This document shows positions 13,467 through 25,200 of a stretch of DNA of 64,000 bases, piece by piece. The position numbers were made by a program, and so were the translations under genes. The notes below the pieces were generated by a model. That model worked only from the letters and a program-made list of their open reading frames with translations, searched no databases and had not been told where the DNA came from. Every line of letters begins with the position of its first letter. Positions within the stretch are counted from its first letter, which is position 1. Source of the DNA: Dipteris shenzhenensis (taxonomy: Eukaryota > Polypodiophyta > Polypodiopsida > Gleicheniales); NCBI GenBank assembly GCA_047967505.1, contig CM106538.1. One strand, written 5' to 3'.

Positions 13467-14612
13467 TTGGATTTTGGATTCTGGGAATGGTTCTCCACTT
13501 ATGACAGTGGAAAGATAGGTTGTGTGCATCTTGGAAATAACTATGCATGTGACATAGTGGGAGTAGGTGACATAAAGATTTCTTTTACAAATGGGTCTGC
13601 ATTTGTTTTGAAAAATGTGAGACATGTGCCTAAGCTGACCAACAGTCTCATTTCAACAGGTCAGCAAGATGATGCTAGTTTTCAGACCACTTTTGGCTTT
13701 TAGAGTTGGAAAATTCAAAAGGGCTCTATGGTTTTGGCCAAGTGTGGGACTTTGTATCCCTTACATGTATTATGGGTGTTTGAGTATGTTGTTGCAATAA
13801 TCGAGTAGCTAAGTACTTCTTTGTGGCATTGCAGGTTGGGGCACATGAGCTAGAATGCAATGAAACTCTTATGCCATTTGGGTTATGTACCGCATTTGAG
13901 TTTTTCTGATTTTGAATTTAGTGAGCACTATCTCTATGGGAAGCATACTAAATCAGCCCATAAAAGAAGGGGAAAGAAAGAGCTTGAAAGGCTTGATTTG
14001 GTGCATTCAGACATATGTGGTCCCATGCCTACACGGTCATTAGGCGAGGCTAAATACTATGTGACATTCATTGAGATGCAACTAGGAAAGTATGGGCTTA
14101 TGCTATAGCTCGGAAGAGCAATGTGTTCCAAGTATTTCAAAAATGGTTGGCTTTGGCTAAAAATCAGTCAAGTACAACACTTAAATGCCTACGGACTGAT
14201 AATGGTGGAGAGTATATCTCTCATGACTTTCAGCATTTTTGTGATACATGTGGGATCAAGAGGGACCCCTCATACTCTAGAGCAAAATCTAGGTGAAGAA
14301 TAGATGAGCCGCACCATTCAAGAAAGGTTGCAATGTATGTTTTCCAATGCAAGTCTTTCTAGTGGTTTTTGGGCTTGGGCAATGAAGACTGCAGTGCATG
14401 TGATCAATAGATCACCTAACAAGAGTTTGGATGGTGGTATTCCTGAAGAGGCATGGGGTGGCAAGAAGCCCTCTTACTCTCATTTGCATATATTTGGGTG
14501 TGAGGCATATGCACATGTGCCAAAAGAGCTTCGGAAGAAGCTAGATCTTAAGTCTAGGAAATGCATCTTTCTAGGTTATGGTGAAAGTGGAGTGATGGGC
14601 TATTGTCTCTAG
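13467..14612 (+). pseudogene. Copia C protease-integrase region, broken
   Basis: Pieces in three frames: HLGNNYACDIVGVGDIKISF and FVLKNVRHVPKLTNSLISTG (13467-13703); LERLDLVHSDICGPM and EAKYYVTFIE (13860-14108), the start of the integrase core; and 14304-14612 with MSRTIQERLQCMFSNASL, INRSPNKSL and CIFLGYGESGVMGY, the integrase C-terminal part. The catalytic core is interrupted by stops at about 14109 and 14303. Confidence 0.8.
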
Positions 14613-15005
14613 GATCCATAAGAAAAGAAGATTATACGAAGCCATGATGTGGTCTTCAATGAGAAGAAGATGCATAAGACACCCATGAGGATGTGGAAAT
14701 GAGGAGAATCACTTTCCAGGATGTGAATCCACCTACATATGTTGATAGATAGCAAGTTGTCCATGCACCGAATGTGCAAGAAATGGTGCCACTAGGTACT
14801 CCCATAGGTACACAATCAAGGGCAAATGATCGATCATCTATTGCTGGAAGTGATGAGCCAAATGTGGCTGATATGCAGGTGGGACAGCAAGCTAAAATGC
14901 CATTGAGAAGATCATCTAGATGTTTAGACTGCCTGAGAGATTTGTTCCAGGGGCTGACTATGTGATGCTTACGGAGGTTATGGGGCTTCTTGCCACATAG
15001 AGGCT

Positions 15006-16484
15006 ATGACGTGCGAGGATCAGCACAAGTGGGAGTATGCTATGCAATCAGAGATATATTCACTCATGAAAAATAAGATTTGGGACTTGGTTTCTTTGCC
15101 ACATGCAAAGAAAGCATTGCCATGTAAATGGGTCTACAAGATGAAGGTCACAGGTGATGATGTGCCTAAGTACAAGGCCCATTTGGTTGCTAAAGGGTTC
15201 AAGCAAGAGAAGGGTGTGGACTTTGATGAGATCTTATCTTTGGTTGTGACGATGACCAAACTTAGATGTGTACTTGGACTTGTAGCAGTAGAGGATATGA
15301 AGCTTATGCAGATGGATGTCAAGATAGCTTTCTTGCATGAGGAAATTTACATGGTACAATCAGAAGGCTTTCAAGAAAAGGGAAAAGAGAATTTGCTTTA
15401 CAAGCTCAAAAAGAGGCTCTATGGCCTTAAGCAAGCACCTAGAGAATGGTATCAAAGTTTGATGCTTTCATTCGATCCTAGGGTTTCAGAAGAAGTGAGA
15501 TTGATCACTGCCTCTACACTAAAAGGGCTAGGGATAATAGCCTGATACTCTTGGCACTTTATGTGGATGATATGCTATTGGCTAGCAAGAAGATTTATGA
15601 GCTAGATGCATTGAAGGCCAAGTTGCATGAGGCCTTCAACATGAAGGATTTAGGATCTGCACGTCATATTCTTGGTATGCGCACCATGAGTGATCAGAGT
15701 AGGAAACTCCTTTGGCTTTCACAGAAGGAGTATGTTACAAAAGTATTGCAGCGTTTCAATATGGAGGGGGGGAAGGCAGTAAGTACTCCATTGCCTTCAT
15801 ATGTGAAACTGAGTCATGTAGATAGTCCCAAATTAGATGAGGAGAGGGCCATGATGGCCAAGGTTCCTTATGCATTAGCAGTTGGGAGTCTTATGTATGC
15901 TATGATAGCTACTACTAAACTGGACATTGCATTTGCAGTGGGAGTTGTTAGCCTATATGGCTAATCCAAGAAAGAGGCATTGGGAGGCAATTAAGTGCAT
16001 CATGAGGTACATGAAGGGTACCAAGGAGATGTGCATCTGCTTTGGCACATGAGAGATACGTGTACATGGGTACACAGATTTGGACTATGCAGGGCATGTG
16101 GATAGCACAAGATCCACTTTTGGTTATGTGTTCACCTTTGCAGGCGGTGCATTGTCGTGGATGTCTCGCACACAGAAGTATGTTGCCTTGTCTACCACAA
16201 AGGCCGAGTATGTTACAGCCATAGAGGGTTGCAAGGAGGCTATATGGCTTGATCGGCTAGTGGGAGATTTTGGAATTCATACAAGTGTTCCGATATTGCA
16301 TAGTGATTCCATGAGTGCTATTCAGCTAGCACAAAAACCGCTCTTTCATGCAAAGACCAAACATATTGAGGTTAGGTACCATTTTATCAGGGAGGTACTT
16401 GAGGATAAGCGCATAGAGCATATCAAGGTTCATATGAATGATAACCCCATAGATATGCTGATAAAGAGTCTACCTAGTCAGTGA
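15006..16484 (+). pseudogene. Copia C reverse transcriptase and RNase H, broken
   Basis: 15006-15545 holds CKWVYKMKV, YKAHLVAKGFKQEKGVDFDE, LMQMDVKIAFLH and LYGLKQAPREWY. Next to the duplicate at 38580 it lacks 12 bp (GDLH of the usual FLHGDLHEEIY). 15551-15964 holds the YVDDMLLAS catalytic motif and MKDLGSARHILGMR. 16080-16484 is RNase H (FTFAGGALSWMSRTQK, ALSTTKAEYVTA, LHSDSMSAIQLAQ, KHIEVRYHFIREVL). Stops and frameshifts separate the blocks. Confidence 0.85.
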
Positions 16485-16573
16485 TTTGCGTATTGTCATG
16501 TATTGATGGGCATTGGATAGTATGTCCATTGGTTGTTCTCTCTTAAAGGCACATTGGCCTTTAAGTGGGAGGT

Positions 16574-16776
16574 TGTGCGGGTTAAAGTCTAGGGTACCTT
16601 AGCCCCAGTTATGTACAATACTCAAATACATATATATATATGGATGACATAGAAGATTAGGGTGTTCTGCACCCACCAAAACTTGTGTGGCTCTCTCTTC
16701 TAGCTCTCCTTCTCTCTCACCCTCTTCCATTCCGCTTTTGTTGAGAGTTCTCTCATCCTTCAGATTCCATCTAGCA
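16574..16776 (+). repeat. Likely 3' LTR of Copia C
   Basis: About 203 bp, starting TGTGCGGGTTAAAG right after a polypurine tract (agtgggaggt) and ending near atctagca. Length and position match the 207-bp LTR of Copia B. The pairing cannot be proved because no 5' LTR is present. A near-identical copy lies at 39810-40012. Confidence 0.6.
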
Positions 16777-17225
16777 TTAAGTGTTCTAAAAAAATAATCC
16801 ATATCAGTAGTTGGGGTTGCAATAGGAAGGATAGAAGAGCCTCCTACCAACCTAAATTCTTTATGTAAGATTAGCACAAAACCACCCTTCCATTTGACAT
16901 CTCCCTGCCATAGTTCCAACCTACCCAAAATAAGGCCCTGGCTTTGATTGGATAAGTAAAATTACCTTTTGATCTCATGCCATGTCTTCCATCTGAAAAG
17001 GTCTCTGCACCACAGCTATCCCCAAGATTGCATTCCTTTCTTAAACAGGGTGGTTGCCAAAGTAAATTGCTCATCAATTAGTTGAAAGTTCCTGAAAATT
17101 GTTAAAGCCCAAATTGAATCGATGGCCATAAAAGCACCTTTGCCAGAGGAGTTCTTGTTGACTGTTGGTGTCACAACAATATCCTTACCCTTTCCAATGT
17201 TTATGTTGATGTTTTGATCATCCTG

Positions 17226-17891
17226 TTAAGTATTTAGTGGTGTTGCAGGAGGCTTGGGAGTCCATCTCTCTGTAGGGGCAGCTTGTTTAACAATAGAGGG
17301 CTCAACCTCCTTGGTCTTGCCCCTATTTAGAGGATAATTTTGAACAACATGTGTGGAGAGACCACACAAAACGCAGGAATTGGGAAGTTTTTTATATATC
17401 AAGGGTTGCTCCCTAAAAGTGCTACCATTTCTATTCAGAATAATGAGAGTCTTAGGCATCTCCTCTGCTATATCCATCTTGATACAAATTTGGGGATTAC
17501 CCTTGGGATTGATGAAATTTTCTTGCTCCATACCCAGTACTTCACCCAACCCACAACATAAGAAGGGTAACTGGTTACATAGATAAAGAGGTAAATCAGG
17601 TAGTTCTACCCATACACGAATTCTAGAAGATCTAGGGGCATATGGAAAAAAGTCCTTGGACCACCACTCTAAGTATAAAGGTTGATTTCGAATGGTCCAT
17701 AAGCCATGTTGCATTGCTCTTGCAGCCATTTCATGCTTCTCAAATAAAAAGACCAAAAAGCATTTTTTCAAAAACCTCACATTCAATACATTCATGCCCT
17801 TCCTAACCCAGTTGGTTCTAATCCAAGTTTCTATGAAAGCCATTGGAGGTCTGACAGCAGAGAGAAAACCTACCAGTGCATGGGTGCACAA
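17226..17891 (-). pseudogene. L1-type ORF1 (DUF4283 and zinc knuckle), copy 1
   Basis: 221 codons on the minus strand. The pattern MAFIETWIRTNWVRKGMNVL, then FLVFLFEKHEMAARAMQHG, then WTIRNQPLYLEWWSKDF is that of DUF4283, the N-terminal domain of plant L1 ORF1 proteins. It is followed by RIRVWVELPDLPLYL and a zf-CCHC_4-type knuckle whose last ligand is changed (CVLCGLSTHVVQNY). The family binds LINE RNA. No ORF2 endonuclease or reverse transcriptase lies downstream, so this is a remnant. Confidence 0.75.
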
Positions 17892-18442
17892 CTAAAGGAC
17901 TGAGTCATGCAACAGGGTATCATCTAGAAAAGCCATAATCGACTTACCTAGGCTAGCAACTTCACTCTCTCCATTAGATTATTGTGTTCCTCTAGCATTT
18001 TGTTTTGCAGCAGCTCCTATTTCAACGTTTTCCTGGGGTGTCTAGTCTTTAGCTTTCTTCTGGTTGGTCGCTAGAAGCCTCGGTTCAATCAAAGATGACT
18101 CAAAACCTTCGAAATATGATCTTCTTTCTCTTCACGTTTATCTCTGGGTGTATCTCTGCTTGGTGAGATAAGTCCGGCTCTACTTTGATCGATGACGACT
18201 CCACCATTTTTATCTTTGGGATTCCGAAGCAAGTCACTAGCTGCTCTAGTTTTTGCTGATGTTGTCTCCTCTTTCTACTGATTCATGCAAGGTATGTGTG
18301 TTGTTGCCGCGGTAGTTGCAAGACCTCCGTTTTCACTAAGGCTTCGAAAATCATTTCTGAACTGGTGAGCAACAATGGTTGTGGCTTGTTATACACTTCC
18401 CGAAGCTAAGGGCCCATCTACAGTACGCATTCCTGGGGGGGG

Positions 18443-18745
18443 CTAAGGAATCCCCCCCATGGCTTTTGAGTTGCATGGGTACAGGAGGGTCGAACCACCT
18501 CCGCCTCCTCTGCCTCCTTGGGTGCTAGCAAATGATCCATTTTGTAGAAGAGCAGGAAAGTGCAAATTCGTCAGATTTCGGGTCAGTGAAGGGAAGAGAC
18601 ACTTGTCTAGAGTCTCAAACTCATCGAAAGAATGCAGAGGTGAAAGATTCATCTTTGCTCGAGCATCACTAGGACCCCCTATCATAGTCAGGAGCTCACT
18701 CGAAGCATGCAAACGAAAAGGAGTGGAGTCAGAATGTGGGGATGA
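18443..18745 (-). pseudogene. Possible N-terminal part of the L1 ORF1 remnant, copy 1
   Basis: An 89-codon minus-strand frame lies upstream, in the sense of transcription, of the DUF4283 block. It has a glycine-rich run (GGRGGGGG). Its conservation in the second copy of the duplication shows only that it predates the duplication. Placement suggests the start of ORF1, separated by frameshifts. No domain was recognised in it. Confidence 0.35.
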
Positions 18746-18755
18746 TGGGAAGTGA

Positions 18756-20186
18756 GGGTGATTTGTGTGGCTGTCACCCTAAAAAGTTGTGCCCTCTCCA
18801 TCCCCATTGCCATCCTCAGTTTCCATCCATACTCTCCGAAGATCAATGTTTTCCCAAGTCTTCATCTCAACAACATTTGAATTGGCAACAAAAGCGATAT
18901 ACTCACTCTAAATAATTTTAAGGCACCATTATCAAGACATAGCCCTTAAGGCATTCTTTATGGCTAAGGTGTGGCAACAAAAGTGATATGCACACTCTAA
19001 ATAAGTTGGAGGCACTATTATCAAGACACATGTTGATCAAAATGTAAAAAACTAGGGAAGATAGAAAGATGTCAAGTTGAACAATTCCCAAAAAATGTCC
19101 GCTACATGGGAATTAAATTGTTTAGGAAACAATTCTTAGCAATTTTTAAAAACACCCCACAATCCCCTACATGGAAATTTGTTCATTAAGGAAGTAATTC
19201 TTGATAGTTAGAAAAATCTCACACCCCCCTACATTTGGAGCCTAAAGTAAGGGCCTTTATAGACTATGTAGGTGCTTGCCTAGTCACTCTAATTAACAAA
19301 TGAAAACTCATAAATGAAATGGTGGGCACTGCTTGACCGATTGCAACGACTCAAGCCAATATTGTTGTCAAATCAAGCCCTCCATTTGCCCTAAGAGCCT
19401 TTCATCTGAGATAGGTGCCTCCTCGTCGACATAAACCGCCCAAGATTTCCAAAACAAGGTGGGGATCCCACTAAGGCCCTGCCTTTCGGGATGTCATTAT
19501 AAGTCTAAATGTAGCGATGCTCCAAAAATATTTCTATTAGCTTGTAAAAGGGAAATGATAGGTGTAAATTGGAAGGAAAGGAAAAGAGAAAAAGCAAGTG
19601 AAGGTGAAGGAATATGGGGAAAGGTCGATGAGTGAAAGAGAGCAGAAAAAAGAGGTGAAGGAGGTGTGTGGTGGATGGACCACTAAATAAAAGTGTGGGA
19701 GATTATAGACAGAAATGTAGAAGTCTATTGAGCTAGAAAAAGCTGCATAAGATGCCGGAGAGCAATAGAGCCAGAAGGTTTCTTGATGGCAATCACCTTG
19801 TTACCAAGTTTTACTTTCGTATAAAGCAAGGCTATAGTAGCTATGGTTTGCCACCTTGTTTTGAACTTAGTTCATTTGGTCAATTTGACCATGCAAATTG
19901 TGGTTAGTATGAGCTTTAAGTGTGCATTAGTAGTAGTTGAAGAGCTTCTAATGTGTTTAGGGTTTAAGGTTTTTGTTTGCTTGTGGAGGTCCTAAACGTT
20001 CTTGTCTTTTGTTGTAGAAATCCTAAATGGTTTTGTCTTTTGTTGGGTATTTCTCTCTAAAGATAGAGGCTCTCTTTATCAGTTGTATGACACCACCTTT
20101 ATATTACTCGTGCCTCCGATCTTTATTGCTTCTTTGAACTTATTTCCTTTCTTCTCATCTGTCATAATACTCCTCACTTGTTTCTT
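18756..20186. other. Duplicated spacer with no recognised gene
   Basis: Sequence shared with about 41985-43283. It contains a short internal repeat, aacaaaagtgatatgcacactctaaataa, seen twice near 18888 and 18970, next to taaggcattctttatggctaagg. No coding motif was recognised. Confidence 0.4.
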
Positions 20187-20190
20187 TACC

Positions 20191-20600
20191 TCAAACTTGC
20201 TCACCATCCCACTTAAATTTGGCTGTAATGCTTTGCCTATCTTCCATCTTGTTCGATGCATTAGCAAATTTCACATCTAGACTTAATGATAAGTACACGT
20301 TTCTCCATCCTCTACTAGAAACCGTAAGGTAGGATAGAAGAGCTACTGTCACTCACAACCACTCCTAAACAATTTAATTCCCATGCTAGAAACTGTAAGG
20401 TAGGATAGAAGAGCTACTGTCACTCAAACTTGCTCACCATCCCACTTAATTTTGGCTATAATGCTTTGCCTATCTTCCATTCTTGTTCGATGCATTAGGA
20501 AATTTTGCATCTACACTTAATGATAAGTACACGTTTGTCCATCCTCTGCTAGAAACTGTAAGGTAGGATAGAAAGCTACTGTCACTCACAACCACTGAGA
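20191..20600. repeat. Tandem repeat, period about 233 bp, with a partial third unit
   Basis: tcaaacttgctcaccatccc occurs at 20191 and 20424. Each time it is followed by gctttgcctatcttcc, gatgcattag, aatgataagtacacg and gtaaggtaggataga. The block gtaaggtaggataga occurs three times (about 20325, 20395 and 20560). The same arrangement is in copy 2 at about 43288-43700, so the repeat existed before the segmental duplication. Confidence 0.85.
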
Positions 20601-20924
20601 GGAAAGAGAGTCTAGTCTTTTCAAGACCAAATGCAACTCGGCAATCAATAGGTATGAAATGGGAGGACAATAGGTATGCTCGTCCTTCAAACGTAGACAA
20701 GCAAAACGGAAGCAAAGAGCTAGAATGGAGAGAAGAGGTGCAAGGATAGAAACAAAGAGTAGGAAGCATGGGTGTGAAAGTAAATAAAGACAATTGGCTC
20801 CTAATCGCTCCTATGCACTAATCTATTAATTAATCTGCATCCCCCTTTCGCTGATTAACTTATTAACCTATTCTATTTCGCCAATTAACGTATTAATGGA
20901 CACCCCCCTTGGACGACCATCCTG

Positions 20925-21170
20925 CTATTCCCTCCTCCGCGGCCTTGCTTTCTCTTCCAACTGCTCCCTCCTCTGTTTCCTGCTTCCTCCTCCTGCTTCT
21001 TCCTTCCTCCTCCCCACCTCTCCTTCTTCCACCACACTCCTTTCTCCTCCTCCTCCCTCCTTCTCCCCACTTCTCCTCCTCCTCTCCCTCCTCCTTCCTT
21101 CTTCCCACTCTCCGCTCCTTCCCACTCCTCTCTTCCCCCTCCTCCGCTTCTTCCTCCTTGTATTGGGAGG
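20925..21170 (+). repeat. Pyrimidine-rich tract upstream of the TadA start, copy 1
   Basis: About 245 bases dominated by ctcctcc and cttcc, almost free of purines on the plus strand. It lies about 0.45 kb upstream of the first TadA codon. The overlapping long open frames (arginine/glutamate-rich on minus, serine/leucine-rich on plus) follow from base composition and are not genes. A matching tract lies at 44751-44995. Confidence 0.85.
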
Positions 21171-21588
21171 GCTTCACAGCCCCCCTGTTGTACTCTACTA
21201 CCCCCCATTCCTCTTATAAGGTGCGACAGGATGTTTTGAGATTTAAACCGACACCCCAATAAATTAATTGGCCCCGAATGCCTTAGGTTAATTACCATCG
21301 CGGCCCCCCAACACACATAAATTAATTAATACCCCCTTCTACTTAGGGGGGGCCTATTTGGTTAATTAGCACTAATTCACTCAATCTAATGATTGAAGCA
21401 AGATTTAAACACTTCTAACACAATTAACTCTAACCACCCTACTAACCCTCTAGAAACCTGGAGGATTCCACTAACCCACTCAAACTGACCCATTTTCCCA
21501 ACCCAAGCCCGAAAACCCAAAAAAATTTGGTACTCATGAAGAGTGTGAGCCACACTATGATGGCATCTGCTGTAATGGTGGTGATGAT

Positions 21589-21738
21589 ATGGCCGCATCG
21601 CAATTCTTTCCGTCCCTGTCCCCCTTGCCCTCACCAAGCTTGAAAGGCTTTCGTCTCCTCACACATAAGTGTCTGCTCAGAAAGCTGGCTCTCAAAACAA
21701 AAAATGAATTGGACCTGCAAGATGTCGCACCTTTGCGA
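21589..21738 (+). pseudogene. Truncated 5' copy of the TadA gene (first 50 codons)
   Basis: Starts MAASQFFPSLSPLPSPSLKG and runs to codon 50 (LDLQDVAPLR), where homology with the longer gene at 45406 ends abruptly. The reading frame continues 23 unrelated codons into filler and the CACTA end, then stops at about 21810. It keeps the upstream region of TadA, so it may still be transcribed, but it lacks the deaminase domain. Two serine/proline codons differ from the longer copy. Confidence 0.9.
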
Positions 21739-21759
21739 CACAAGGAACTTCTAGCTGTT

Positions 21760-22215
21760 CACTATATAGGGAAAACCTCACAAACTAGGAAAAAGGATGA
21801 AATTTCCTAGATATAACTAGGCATTTTAGGTATGTATATCTAGGAAAACTCCTTCCCTAGATAAAATGCATACCCCTATCTAGGAAAAAAGGTTGTCATC
21901 TAGGAAATTGGATGAGTGTGCTACATTTCTATATAGGAAATCGATACCCCTATCTAGGAAAAAAATAAAATGCATGCCTCTATCTAGGAAAAGAGGTTGT
22001 CATCTAGGAAATTAGATGAGCGTTACACATTTCTATATAGGAAATCGATACCTCTATCTAGGAAACAGATGTTTTCACCTAGGAAATAAGACGTGTGTGT
22101 TGCATTCCTATATAGGAAATAGTTAAGATATATACCTCTATCTAGGAAAAGGGGTGGTCAAGTAGGAAATTAGAAGAGTGTGTTACATTATTCCTATATA
22201 TATATTATAAGGAAA
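21760..22215 (+). repeat. CACTA left terminal and subterminal repeats
   Basis: About 13 copies of CTAGGAAA or ATAGGAAA in direct orientation, organised in larger units (for example atttctatataggaaatcgatac twice, near 21925 and 22030). In En/Spm the comparable repeats bind the TNPA protein. Here the binding protein would be the second gene of the element, by inference only. Confidence 0.8.
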
Positions 22216-25200
22216 AGTTCTTTATTTATGTATAAGAGATTAATTAGACGACATGGCACATAAAAAAGCAAATGTGAATTGGATTCTAAGAGATCAAGCT
22301 CTGTTGTACCTCTTCTCTAATCAAATGACTAGTTTCATGTACCTCTTATCTAATCAAATGACTAGTTTTTTCTACTCAGTCAGGATTCTATCCCATGCTA
22401 GCATCTTTGTTTCACTAAGATCTATGGCAAGTGATGGTTCTTTATCTCATTAAACTATACCATGACATTGTTGATTATGGAATCTACCCAAAGAAATGTG
22501 CTTGGTGACTCCTACTCTGCCATACTACCCAACCCATGGTTTAGAGCATTTTGTTCAATCTTTGTCTTTGCATCATGTAATATATCTTTATCTTGAAATT
22601 CTATAGCCTATCCATGCTTTCTATTATGATGTGCATCTCTCTCACCTACAAGCTATTTATATATAAAGGGGTGCATTGCTAAGAAACCCTACGTATCACG
22701 TGCATTGAAGGGGTGTTTATCAACTTGAATTTTCTCCCCACTAAAACAACCCCTCTTTACTTATGAACTAACATATTGTTCTTCTAAAGTTGAATTAAAA
22801 TCCCCTCGTGTTCTTGTAATCCTATTAAATTTTTCCCAATAGTGGAATTTTAAAATACCCTTCTTTTGAGTGCAAATGAACTACACTAAATTTCTTTGAG
22901 GTGACCCCCCAAGATTTATCTAGTCGAAATCTTGTTCTCAAATGCTTTGGTTAACAACCTTGTTCTACTTCAATGTTAACCCATGCTTGTAGTGAGTACA
23001 CCAACAAAATTTTCCATCTTGCTACTTGTAGAAAAAGTTGTGTGGAAGTGAAAAAACTATGTGAACAAACTATAATATCTGCATATATGGAATTAAACAT
23101 GTTAGTGCAACGTGTGGTGTACAAACAAATTTTAACACTTACATATGTAACATGCAATGCATGTAACATTATGTTGAATGCATGTGCACATAGCACGACA
23201 CACAATGCATCTTGCATACGGATTACATGCCAGCACACAACCTATACATATTGTATGCATGTAATTCAATATGATGCATTATGTATCATGCATATTGATT
23301 GCAATGAAAGCATGCAATATAATACATTTTACATGCATAAAAAAAGAAAGCATGCATGCAATATGTATCATATTACATTGCAACAAAAGACACAACATGC
23401 TATCTACAAATAAAAAACTGACAAAAGCCACCTCCCCCTTTGAGACAGTCCAGAAACCTATACTCCAAGCATGGTCCCATCTAGCTCTCATTCCTTATGA
23501 CCATAGCTCCCAAGGCCAAGCCTTCTTGATAGGAGAGGGAAATTACCTCTCAAATCAAAATTAGTAAAAAGATATCAGAGGCATCCTTAAATTATTGTGG
23601 TGGGGTAATTTTATCATCATTGGTATAATTACTATTACTACCATTAAAGGCATAACACCATCGACAAATGATGTTTTATTAACAGTACAAGTCATGAAAC
23701 CAAAAGTAGAGTCCTAGTAATGCTAGGAAAAATCGTGCCTAATTATACCAATTAGGAAAAATCAAGCAGTTCAAGTCATTTTGAGCTCGCCCAACATAGT
23801 AATTGAAGGGGAGATGCTTGTGAGCTAAATAAGGAACAATAAGCAAAATTCCAAGAGCACGAGCTCAAAACAAGCCCAACTACTTTGGATTCTTTTGAGC
23901 TGGACGGTCTCTTGGAGAAGATAAAGCAGCAAAATCCTTTGAGTGATATGCAAGCTTGTTTGTATGCCCTAAAATAAGGTTACGTTCAACCATATATCAT
24001 TGGAACTTCTGCCAAAGCATACATAACAAGACTACAAGATTCACTTGGATTAAACATGCAATAAATCTTTGAGAATGGTAATTACTCATTTTGTTTGATG
24101 CATCATTCTTGTAATTTCCTTTACTTCTCATTTTTGTCTAACTAATCAATAACTCATCATCCTTTTTCACAGGGTTTGATGACTTGTCGAAAGAAGTGAA
24201 CAATAAATTAATTCTTCAATTTGATCCTAGGGTGAATGGCTCCTGGGATCAAGATCTCCTAATACCAATTGATTTTGTATTCAAGCTTAATGGTGTTCAA
24301 CTTGAAAACGCAAATACATCTTTGAACATAAGATTTTTTCTATTAATGTCCTTCTAATTCAAGTTCAATTGGCCTTTGATTTTTGACATTTTTTTAAAAA
24401 TGGGAATTGGGATTTTCCCAAAGTTACTAATACAGTGTTATGGTAGAATTCCACTTGGACAAATGGACCAACAACAGAAAGGTGGTGAGTGGTAATGGCT
24501 GAACACCTAGCTAAGACTCAAAAAACCAGTAGTGCTAGTAGACTTGTCAAACAATTCCTCCTTTACTTGGTGCAAAACTCAAGTAGGAGACAAACATAGA
24601 AAGGATCAACTAGATAGGCTATAACTCTCCAAGACTATGGGAGATGAAAATCATAGATGGGAGGATTAAACTGAATGTTCCTTTTTTTCTCTTATCATCT
24701 TCTAATACGCTTGATTTTGGATAGAGGTGGAGGATAAGTTAGAAGATCCTAGGTCTCAAATATGTCAAAGGTGCCGCGACTCTCCAAAGGACATTGCACA
24801 TTTGTCTATGAACTACATGTATAGGGAAAGGGCTCCCTAGTTTGGAGTAGAATCTTTCAAAGTAATGTTCTAATGGTGCCACTAGGAGATCTTTCTCCAA
24901 GGTTTAAGGCAAATAGATGGAACTAAAAGCAATGTGAGAAGGTTTATTTGGCTTCAAAGTACTCTATATGTTTTTTTTAAAATGCTGTTAGATGCTATGC
25001 ATCATGCGACTCATCATGCAATGGATGTTGTCTATAAGAAAGAAATTAGGACATTCAAGACGTTGAATACCATCTAAAAAAGATCATGGAGGGGTTTAAT
25101 AGAGATGCCTCTTTAGCTAAATAGCTCATCAATATTACCAAGGTTGTTTGTAGTTTATTAGGTGATGGAATAGAAAAGATGGATACTTGAATATACTGGC

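Larger units (their letters stand above)
12519..16776 (+). mobile_element. Decayed Ty1/Copia element C, 5' LTR not found
   Basis: A plus-strand element closely related to Copia B, judged by parallel gag and pol motifs, but broken by many stops. The order is gag (12519-12962), zinc knuckle, protease remnant, integrase, reverse transcriptase, RNase H and a likely 3' LTR (16574-16776) after the polypurine tract aagtgggaggt. No matching 5' LTR or primer site is visible upstream. The element has been cut by the left breakpoint of a segmental duplication: everything from 15245 onward recurs at 38486. Confidence 0.85.
15245..21738 (+). repeat. Segmental direct duplication, copy 1
   Basis: About 6.5 kb from the reverse transcriptase of Copia C to codon 50 of TadA recurs in the same order and orientation at 38486-45555. 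The left boundary is where the two sequences first agree (tgtgacgatgacc); the right boundary is the last shared base of ctttgcga. In the 666-bp L1 ORF1 frame I count about 7 differences. Copy 1 lacks a 12-bp RT segment and the 0.73-kb glycosyltransferase block of copy 2, and has about 140 bp near 18750-18890 that copy 2 lacks. Confidence 0.95.

Noticed and set aside
20885-21316. Overlapping long frames on both strands (Arg/Glu/Gly-rich and Ser/Leu-rich)
   Set aside because: They follow from the polypyrimidine tract, which lacks stop codons in most frames. The same holds at 44711-45088.
22973-23413. 146-codon Cys/His-rich frame, zinc-finger-like at first sight
   Set aside because: Spacing of Cys and His is irregular and results from the repeated TGCAT/ACATG words.
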